A stretch of 64,000 nt of DNA, taken from assembly GCA_021234155.1 (NCBI GenBank), contig JAJEKV010000002.1, positions 3,313,138 to 3,377,137 on the forward strand, written 5' to 3'. Shown piece by piece: positions 56,401-64,000 of this stretch. Position numbers and translations under genes: made by a program. Positions within the stretch are counted from its first letter, which is position 1; the number at the start of each line of letters is the position of its first letter. The notes beneath the pieces were generated by a model. It saw only the letters and a list, made by a program, of their open reading frames with translations. It had not been told where the DNA came from and made no database searches. The stretch comes from Isoetes taiwanensis (lineage: Eukaryota > Streptophyta > Lycopodiopsida > Isoetales > Isoetaceae).

Positions 56401-57641
56401 ATCTTTATCTTTTCTCTGGAATCTTTCGGCAGAGGCGTGGAGCTATTACACCGATAAGCTTGATCTTCTTTTTGAATTTCTTTCTCTTGGCACTGACCTG
56501 AGTTTGCATCCTTCTTGTTCTCAGCCATAGCTCTAGTTTGTACTGCCATGACTGCTTCCTGGAATGCTTCTTCTTCCAAGAATCTTACAGATGCACTAGT
56601 TTCAGCTTTTTTCCCTTGTTCTTGTTTCTCCAAATACTCCTTCACCAAGCATCTATCCTCATAATGGCCAATCTCTTTGCAGAACTTGCACACTGGGCAA
56701 ACCTTTCCATAATGACCTTTCTTTCCACACTTCAAGCAAGCCCCTAATAACAAAATGTCACTAGGGTGAGTATTCTTGGTACAATGAATGCAGGGTGGAT
56801 AAGTTTTTATGCTATTTTTCATCTCCATGAGTTGCTTAGTCAACTCTGCTATAGTTTCAGCCATCTTGACCATCTCAGCTTTTGATTCATTGGGTTGAGC
56901 TTCTTCCTCAACCTTGGCTTTTCTTTTTTCCTTCACAGCATACACAGGCTCTTGTTCATAATCAGGATAGAAAGGATCTGAGACATGTGTGTGGCAAGTG
57001 TCAGGTAGGAAAGATAGTTCTGCAGATATAGAAGTAGCTTTGGCAAAGGCTTTGTGTATAGAATCAAAACCTTCTTGGTTTTGGATCCTAAGCATTTTCT
57101 TGTGAATTCTTGGCCTAGGAACTAGACCTTTGATAAAAGCAGCTACAAAGAAGAGAGATGGAGTAGGGATATGACTCTTTTGGCACTTTCTAAGGTAGGC
57201 ACTGAATCTTTCAACATATTGGTTGATGCTCTCGCCACTTCGAATGCAGAAAGTTTGAAGCTCATTGGCAAGCTCTTGTGGTGCTGACAGCTTTCCAAAC
57301 CTGCTCAAGAACTGTTCCACAAGACTCTCATAAGTGTTAGTACCCATAACAGTAGTAACATGTTCACACCATGCTTCAGGTTCACTAGATTTCATACATT
57401 TCACAAATTCAGAGAACTTACAACCTTTTTTATTACCATAATCTTTGTAGTAGTCTTCAAATGTCTTCAAGAATTGATTGGCATTCATGCTGGGCTCAAA
57501 AATAGGAGGAGTAATTGGCAGGTTCAGTTCAAAAATAGGAGGCATAGTCAAATTAGGAGGCATATTGCTTGAACTGGGCACTCCAATGGGATCAGTAGGC
57601 TCTGGAGCTTCAGTCTGCTCAATTCTCCTACTTGGAGGCAT
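56361..57641 (-). CDS. Gag polyprotein of the Ty3/gypsy element
   Basis: A single open frame of 426 codons starting 67 bases inside the 5' LTR boundary. After a proline-rich start (about residues 1-55) comes the Retrotrans_gag-like region: FEDYYKDYG, PEAWCEHV, YESLVEQFLSRFGKLSAPQE, GESINQYVERFSAYLRKC (residues about 65-190). Near residues 290-345 are zinc knuckles: CLKCGKKGHYGKVC and CKFCKEIGHYEDRC (both CX2CX4HX4C), preceded by a CIHCTKNTH half. A Lys/Glu-rich coiled-coil segment precedes them. Gag packages element RNA into virus-like particles. This is the best-preserved ORF of the element. Confidence 0.9.
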   Translation of the reverse strand: MPPSRRIEQTEAPEPTDPIGVPSSSNMPPNLTMPPIFELNLPITPPIFEPSMNANQFLKTFEDYYKDYGNKKGCKFSEFVKCMKSSEPEAWCEHVTTVMGTNTYESLVEQFLSRFGKLSAPQELANELQTFCIRSGESINQYVERFSAYLRKCQKSHIPTPSLFFVAAFIKGLVPRPRIHKKMLRIQNQEGFDSIHKAFAKATSISAELSFLPDTCHTHVSDPFYPDYEQEPVYAVKEKRKAKVEEEAQPNESKAEMVKMAETIAELTKQLMEMKNSIKTYPPCIHCTKNTHPSDILLLGACLKCGKKGHYGKVCPVCKFCKEIGHYEDRCLVKEYLEKQEQGKKAETSASVRFLEEEAFQEAVMAVQTRAMAENKKDANSGQCQEKEIQKEDQAYRCNSSTPLPKDSREKIKIWMTLNIFLRILR

Positions 57642-57689
57642 GTTTTTTCTCTATTTCCAGGTGAGTTCTTGGTTACCAGGAGGGATAAT

Positions 57690-57708
57690 CTCGGTAGGAC
57701 CTCCAAAA
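57690..57708 (-). promoter_or_regulatory. Putative primer-binding site
   Basis: On the minus strand, directly after the 5' LTR, TTTTGGAGGTCCTACCGAG contains TGGAGGTCCTACCGAG starting 3 bases from the LTR. TGG pairs with the CCA end of a tRNA, and the following bases should pair with its acceptor and T arm. The tRNA is not one of the commonly used initiator Met type (TGGTATCAGAGC), and I could not identify it. Confidence 0.5.
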
Positions 57709-60313
57709 TGTTGGAGATTATCCTGGGTGGTCTCCAACTGGGGCCTTACAAAGGTGTTTTGATGGTCAGGACCTCCAGATCACTTGAGGTGATCAATCTG
57801 CACTGCTAAACATCTTTGACTTTGCAAGGAAATACCAAATCCACTAGAGTCCCTAAAGCAAAAGAAACTAGTAGCACTTAAACATTCACCAAACCATGCA
57901 TCTATTTCAAAAGCACTTGAAATCTTCACCAAAGTATGCTAACCAACTCCAGGAAACTGTTGTGCAAAGTCTACAAGCACAGTGTTTACAGACTTCTCAC
58001 AAATCAACTTCCTGACTGGGTCAATTTTTGGTCAATGGCCTGGACAGTGAGCTCGATTTTGCCAAATGCTAAGCAATGATCTTACGTGATAGAAACAAAT
58101 TCCCACACCTAGGTATGCTCCTCAGAGGTCACGTGCATATGCTCACTTGGTTCAAACAAAGCCTAAATTCTTGTCAGAACATGCATTGCCCGAAGTTTCA
58201 ATGGCGGGGCACCTAGAATCCTTGCACTCTAATTGTCAATTCCCTTTCTTTTGTTTTCTCTGCTCTCAATGTTCACTACTGATGCCTCTGATGGTTGCTT
58301 GGATACTAGAGATGCCTACAAACTAACAGATGATTCAAAGAAAAGATCTATTTTTAGTCTTTCTCAAATGACATATGATCTCAAGTAGGACGTTTAGTTT
58401 TTTCTTTTTTCTAACAATGACTTAAACAAGCACTAGTTGTATTTTGCTCAATTCCTTTATGCTCAAGTGTAAATGACAATGCATAGCAAAATGAGTTCAA
58501 TCATACTTTCACACACTCTTTTCCCAAATTCCGATTTTCATTAAGTCAAAACAAAGAACTCACAACATGGTATTCAAGAATGTCCCGATGGATCATCCAA
58601 GAACAACTCAATCAAAATAAACTTCAAGTTTCAAAAGATTCAAGGATATTTCATCACATATGCCTCGGTTTTTGATTTCCGGCGGGGAGGATCTTACGCA
58701 AGCTCAGACGCCACGACTTCACGTTCCCCGATCTTCAAATCCGCTTATGGCCCTCGAAAAATTTCAATAGAACAAACCTCCCTTTAAAAATCCCCCGCCT
58801 CCCACGGATCTTGGCAAATTCGCAATCAATGCCACGGTTTTGGTTTAATTGAGTTGTTCTTTCGGTGAAGTGGGACAAAACCGGCCAACAGATGCAATGA
58901 TTACTCCGTTTGGCTCAACAGAATGAAGGTTTCTTGGCAAATTCAAATTTTAGGGTTCAATATGATATATCCCACAGTAGAGATCAAAAATGGGCCAAGG
59001 TATAAATAGAGAGCTATTTTCCTCTCTCTTGATTACGTGGTCTCCTCCACGCCAAGCTCGGCTCGTGTTTCGACTTGGCATGCCGGGGGGACGCCACTTG
59101 GCGCAGAGGATGAGAGGGTAGATAGATGGGGGTAGAATAGGAAAATTTTTGTATTTTTGGCATGGGGCACGGTTCCCAAGAAATGAAATTTGAAGGTCTA
59201 TATAGGGTCTTTTTTTGAGATTTTTTGTGCCAGGTAGCATATTTTCATGGGAGCTTCAAGATGGCAAGGCCAAATTTTGGAAAAATAATATTTCGAAAAG
59301 TCAATGGTGATGTGTGTTGGTCAAACAAGGCATTTTGCCTGGATGGAATTTCAAGATTTCAAGTGCCCCTTGATATTTTAATGATGAGGTGGCAATAGGT
59401 GAAAATGTAGTGGAGAGGTGGAAAAATAGGTCAACTAGGGTGAACAAGGCTAGTAGGTCCACTTCCCAAGGTAATTTGATCATTAGGTTGACCAATTTTG
59501 AGTTTGGTCAAAACTTGCCTAGTCATCATTTGATGATGTGGAGTGATGTGATGATGTGGAAATTTGGTGCTTAGGTGGCAACATGATGAATGAGACATGA
59601 AGGTGGCAAATGATGAGTGGACCAAAGTAGCTATGGAGGTGATGACATGTATATCTAGTCATCATGCCATGTCACTTTTGGAGATGGTGGTAGGCATTTT
59701 TGTGTTTTTTTTTGTGTTTTTGTGCTTAGCACATATGTTTTTGCTTTAGCTACTTTGGTATGAAGTGTGTGATAATGGAATGGCCAGGCATGAGATGAAA
59801 ATGATGATATAGAGCTTGATGCTAGGCAACTTTTAGGTTTGACAACTTCCTTTGAAAATGTGCCCTAGGTAATGGTAGGTTAACTATGAGACAAATGGTT
59901 GCATATGAGATACATGATGGTATAGGATGTGAAAAGGCAATGAAGGTGGAAAAATAGGATAAGGGATGATGGTATGATGGAACAAAGGGTAAATAGGATA
60001 AGGGATGATGGTATGATGGAACAAAGGGCAAATAGAGAATCATCACAACATGAGAAAGATAAATACCATATCATAGCTTGCCATCTTCACAGGGGTCCTC
60101 CAAACCTCACAAGTGCCTTCAGAGCTAGAGAATGCATTCAATCCTTGGAGTTTGAGTTGTGAATTTGTGTCTTGACTTAAAGTCATCCTTTGGGTTCTTC
60201 ATCAGCATCTTTGGTCTTCAAGTTTTTTGGTCTCAGTATTCTTGGTCTTCAAATCCTTGCCTGTGATATTGCTCAAGAGCCTTGTATATGTTGCCTGCTA
60301 TAGCCAGGCAACA
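57709..60313 (-). repeat. 5' LTR (in element orientation), 2605 bp
   Basis: Partner of 49035-51649. The right third (about 59260-60313) is almost identical to 50595-51649, while 58080-59130 has many small indels and replacements against 49440-50460. It should hold the element promoter; a CTATATAG at about 59198 is the only minus-strand TATA-like site I noticed. Confidence 0.93.
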
Positions 60314-60318
60314 ATCTC

Positions 60319-61628
60319 TAACCTTGAGCAGATCCTATTGAGCTTGAAATTTCGAAGGTGGTAAAGCTTTTGGGAGAACATAAGCCACAGTGGACAGATA
60401 ATAGAGTTTCCGTTCCCCATTTTCTACATTTGTCTGGCATGATGATAGTCAACTGGAGGAGAAGCTTGGATTTTTGCAATCTTCATAGTTCTTTGATTGT
60501 CACAACAAAGTGTGAAGAGATGTAAGATGTCCGATATAGCAAATTTCACCAGTGATCTAGATGTTTCGTCTCAGCTGAAGAAACGGCCACAATGAGTTGT
60601 TTCTAAGAGAGCCAAACTAATGATTTCATAATTTAGAAGGAACCAACATTCTGTTGTTGAGCTGTAGAAAGCATTCGTGCCCAAATTTGCATCAATAGTG
60701 CTGGTAATGGCATATCTGAGAGTGCTTGAATGCATCTGGTCTATGGCCACCAGGGTTTTTAAAGACCCAGTCAGCTGACAATAGGATACAGCAGCTGAAA
60801 CTATGGGTTTCTTGGTTCGTTCTCAAGAATATGCACTTTCGCCCATTCAATCGTATGGCAATCGCTGTGTTGTACCAAGAAAGTGAGTAAGAAGTCGATG
60901 AACACAACGCCTTTGACCGAGACGAAGAAGCTTTTAGGCCAATTTTGGTGGATTTTATTCCCGTGAAAAACAAGTAGCTTCACTATGATCTTTTATTTTA
61001 AACAAAAAGACCAATGACAATGGAAAAGAACTGTATTTTTGAGTGTAAATTATTATACACGCTGATAAAGTGGCAACGAAAGTGTAAACCGCTTTAATCA
61101 GTAGAAAAACTTTACTAATGTTACTAAAAGTTATCATTAGTGTATTCTTTTCGTTGTTTGGATATAATCCTTGATTCATCTTGGCGTCCATAAATGCACG
61201 GAAACAAGTCGGCAACATGCTTAGTTTTCCCCACCGACCTCTTTTTTCTATTAGGTGAAGAAAGCAGTCCAATTGAGCAATGCCTGATGTAATCGTTTGG
61301 GGTGGAGAAATGGGCTCCTAGAGGAGGTCCGTTTTTTATACCATTATAATTCAATGCAGGTTCAATGCTCCTTAGCATTCTTGTTTCATTTGTCTACAAG
61401 AGAGTCTCCTTTCCAGAATAAAGATATGGGTTCATATCTTTAACATATGCTGTGTATAATTTGCATGTTTTGCATGGAATTGACATATTCAAGAATAATG
61501 TCCTCTTTTGTTCATTGGTGAATGGCTAATGCTTGATCCTTTCCTATGTATTTCTCGATGCCAAACCCGACCGCGGTTGTGTCCATCCATCTAACATAGG
61601 AAAATTGAAACTTCTTGGCTTCTTGCAG
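60319..61628. other. Rest of the HEMB intron, no recognised exon
   Basis: Short ORFs on the minus strand (60692-60973, 60955-61378) have no recognisable motif. The missing HEMB block with GAMPGC and GWRHGL was looked for and not found. Confidence 0.4.
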
Positions 61629-61697
61629 GTATACAAAGCCAGAGATGTTGGAGTAAATAGTGTTGTGCTCTTTCCAAAAGTTCCAGAAGCTTTGAAG
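61629..61697 (+). pseudogene. HEMB: HEMB exon 3 (KARDVGVNSVVLFPKVPEAL)
   Basis: A 69-base exon between AG (61628) and GT (61698), 23 codons, phase 0 at both ends, with no damage. It reads V-Y-KARDVGVNSVVLFPKVPEAL-K, essentially identical to the early strand of the barrel in plant porphobilinogen synthases. It is on the same strand as exons 1 and 2, 12.8 kb away, with the Ty3/gypsy element between. The following block (TGDEAYN...) was not found in the last 2.3 kb; it may lie past the window. Classed as pseudogene because exons 1 and 2 are damaged, but this exon alone could be part of a working gene. Confidence 0.8.
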
Positions 61698-61699
61698 GT

Positions 61700-64000
61700 A
61701 ACTTCTTAGGCATAGCTATGGTGTTAGATACGTACAACATTCAATAGTAAAGTTACTGCACCAATTTTCTCTTATAGCATGTACTTCCAACAACAAAATC
61801 ATTAGCTGGGAATTGTTGCAGATATAATGGATGCATCTGCAAAAGCATAGGATCGGAGCAGAAATAGAGGAATATACTGTATCGTTCCATTCTAGGTTTT
61901 CCCAGGCAAGATCGCAGAAATGAAATTGAAAAGGCCTATTAACTTGTCGAGGCTAGACACCATGGCGGCTGCAGCTCCAACAAAATGCTACCTCATGGCC
62001 AGTGCATCTGCAGAATCTGGATCAAACAGGAAGCTAGCAGGCAATTCTCTTAGTTTCTCATCGAACTTCTTCATTATATGCCATCCTTGCCTATTTTCTC
62101 TTCTCAAGTCCTCTTCATTCTTCACCATTTCATGTTCTTTCTGCATGCTGGACCTTCAGTTTCTACTGTATGTCTGATAATAGATGAATATGGGGATGTG
62201 CGTAAGCAAGATAATTTGATAAGGTTTCAGATTAGAGAAACTAGGCCATGAAATGGCCTGCAAACTTCCATGTTTCCCAATGTCTGAATGTTACATGTTT
62301 TCCACCTTGTAGGGCCATTAGTAGGCGTGTTTATTCTAGATTCATTGGGACTGTTTTGCCAATATGACTTGGCCTGCAACAAATACCAGGGGGTCCATCT
62401 GCTTTGCCATCAAGCCAAGGAGCCCAACAAACTTACCTGAAGGTACAAATTTCTTTTAACAGTGTTCCTGTTGTCTAATTCATACCTAACAATTGGTATA
62501 TACTGAATAAATAATGCCTTCACGTGGTATGTTCAAGGCCGCATTTAAATGAGGGTCCACTAGGATTCTATTATATCGTATCGTCATGAATATATCGTAA
62601 TTGAATGTCATAAGAAGACTGAGTCTTGTCGTTGCCGCCAGTTGGATGCAACCATTTTGGTTGTTGTTGGGCAAGATTCTAGACTCTTGGGGTGTCAGTT
62701 CCAAGTTCTTCTCAAATTGCAAAACTACTTTCAATATAGTTTATATCTAAAATAAATGCTAGCATAGTTGTTAGGAACTCAGACTTGCATGCTTTCCTAA
62801 ACACTTGATTGGGTTTTTCAAATGTTTCATAACCATATTTATATAAAGTTGTTGCAAGGGCAAAATTAGTGTCGGTTCCAAATGATGTGAAAGAGGTCTG
62901 GTGGTGAAGAGAAAATGGTATAAAGGTTTAAGATTCCCTTTAAGATTCATTTCAATCCCTTGAGATTGCCTCAAGCTTTCTTTAGATTTTTTAAATGTTC
63001 CATTCGGCTCTTCAGGATCCCTATAGATTCTTCAAGATTCATTTAAATTCTGTGGTTGACTTTCTCTTCAAGATTATTTTATTAGATTCTTATATATTCC
63101 TGTAGATTTCTTACAATCCCTTAAAATTTCCTCAAGATACCTACAAGAATCTCTAGAGTTGCGCCATAATTGGGCCATGTAACCACACATTCCTAACCTC
63201 AAGTCAAGAAAATCCATTAAATGAGGGAGCTTCTGCAAGTATGGCTGTGGTGACCTATAGTCATACCTATAGCAAGTATGTTTTTTTAATAGGTGGTTTG
63301 GCTATGGCGATCTATAGCGACCTATTTTCCAGAACCTTATTGGGCAACACTATGACAGGGCTTTGAACAACGTGAATATCATTTAACCAAGGTCGTTGAT
63401 ATGAAACTCAATGATGCTGTCTTCTAATAAACAACAGAGAACACGTGCTAATTGGGCAAAACTGTAATTGACAGGCCCTTTGGAGCCACAATGGAGGCAA
63501 TATAGAAAGAACTCGTAAACGTGCGCCTAGTGTTGCCGCGCTAATGTCCTTGTGATTTTACTTGCCGTTTAATGTCAAGATGTTGCAACTTTAGACTAAC
63601 ACAACAGGGTTCATGCTGCAAGAATACAATATATATGTTTACATAATCAAGCCAATCATGCCAAAATATGACTTTGAACTATGATTTAAGCCACTTCACC
63701 CTCTGGCCATGGAGGGCAACCCTCCGTGCGCAGCACCTTGTTAAGTTTGTACTATTAAATTTCATGTGCATATTTTGGAGGCAGTTGAGCAACTTCTATT
63801 CTTGGATGATCTGGAAGTAGAAGGTGATACTAAGGATCCAGTACACAGTATTGAAAAACATTTTTGGAAATCAAAATTATGATGATGATTACGATGGAAG
63901 TGGTGCTGCAGGCAGCTATGCTTGTTGATAGCTTTGTAACAGTCTTCTGAACAAACTTGTCTGTTGATAGCTTTGTAACATTTTGTACTTCTATTTTATT
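61700..64000. other. No recognised exon; transit-peptide-like ORF at 61962
   Basis: An ORF with an ATG at 61962 (AAAAPTKCYLMASASAESGS...) has the look of a plastid targeting start, but no mature protein follows. Diverged AGATTC/TCAAGATTC repeats lie at about 62985-63140. TGTTGATAGCTTTGTAACA occurs twice at the end (about 63925 and 63963). A coding-looking stretch EAVEQLLFLDDLEVEGDTK near 63785 was not recognised. Confidence 0.35.

Larger units (their letters stand above)
49035..60313 (-). mobile_element. Complete Ty3/gypsy LTR retrotransposon (11,279 bp)
   Basis: Two LTRs (49035-51649 and 57709-60313) begin TGTTGG and end GCAACA; the whole is flanked by the perfect 5 bp duplication ATCTC (49030-49034, 60314-60318). 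The genes lie on the minus strand between them in the order gag, protease, archaeal-type RNase H, reverse transcriptase, conventional RNase H, integrase. TTTTGGAGGTCCTACCGAG directly after the 5' LTR is a plausible primer-binding site. A purine-rich tract next to the 3' LTR is not evident. Pol is frameshifted, so the copy is probably inactive. It sits between recognisable exons of a HEMB gene in antisense orientation. Confidence 0.92.

Noticed and set aside
60455-60510. SGMMIVNWRRSLDF as the missing HEMB block
   Set aside because: Only Met, Trp and Arg line up with GAMPGC..GWRHGL, it needs gaps, and no splice phase fits.
61920-62177. 85-residue ORF with a transit-peptide-like start as a gene
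   Set aside because: No mature protein or exon follows and composition alone is weak evidence; mentioned only within the flanking region.

Overview
The window reads as a piece of a large, retroelement-rich land-plant nuclear genome. The evidence is two plant nuclear gene families (a plastid-type HEMB/porphobilinogen synthase fragment with a proline-rich stretch before the enzyme domain, and a dienelactone hydrolase with short exons and GT-AG introns), CACTA-like and hAT-like DNA transposons, Ty3/gypsy elements and two families of LINEs. I cannot name the species. The abundant LINEs and old frameshifted elements would fit a fern, lycophyte or gymnosperm as well as a large angiosperm genome. 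No bacterial operons, rRNA, true tRNA or CRISPR array was seen.

Layout. 1-600: a collapsed Ty3/gypsy remnant (minus strand). 1600-3000: a diverged direct repeat and a CACTA-type transposon end. 3200-8100: copies of LINE family A, including a near full-length but dead copy with a SINE inserted in it. 8100-15190: no recognised gene. 15191-16839: the only gene that looks functional, a dienelactone hydrolase whose catalytic Cys, Asp and His are all visible, though its N-terminal exon was not found. 19670-24700: a LINE-A copy on the minus strand whose 5' flank carries a 668 bp hAT-like element. 24930-26880: a second LINE-A copy on the plus strand. 26930-29690: a 560 bp direct repeat flanking a LINE-B fragment. 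31570-32580: a tandem array with embedded inverted repeats. 35310-35710: a threonine aldolase exon split by a LINE-A 3' fragment. 38209-44616: a full-length LINE-B with target-site duplication and a nested 0.6 kb GC-rich element. 44940-47378: a second LINE-B with a perfect 15 bp duplication. 48150-61697: three recognisable exons of a HEMB gene, the first two damaged, with a complete 11.3 kb Ty3/gypsy retrotransposon (2.6 kb LTRs, 5 bp duplication ATCTC) between exons 2 and 3. 61700-64000: no recognised gene.

How the parts interact. LINE-A copies end in a conserved 3' sequence around GGTCTCCGTGGACG followed by a simple repeat that differs between copies (TTCTA, TTCC, TCCC). A tRNA-related SINE shares the last bases of that end, suggesting it borrows the LINE-A machinery. 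LINE-B ends in poly(A). These insertions account for most of the microsatellites here and for damage to at least one host gene. The 11.3 kb Ty3/gypsy element has an archaeal-type RNase H placed between protease and reverse transcriptase, upstream of a decayed conventional RNase H. To my knowledge this order is unusual.

Limits: all calls are by eye. Many ORFs carry single-base frameshifts, and differences between the two LTRs are clustered, so some breaks could be sequence errors rather than mutations.
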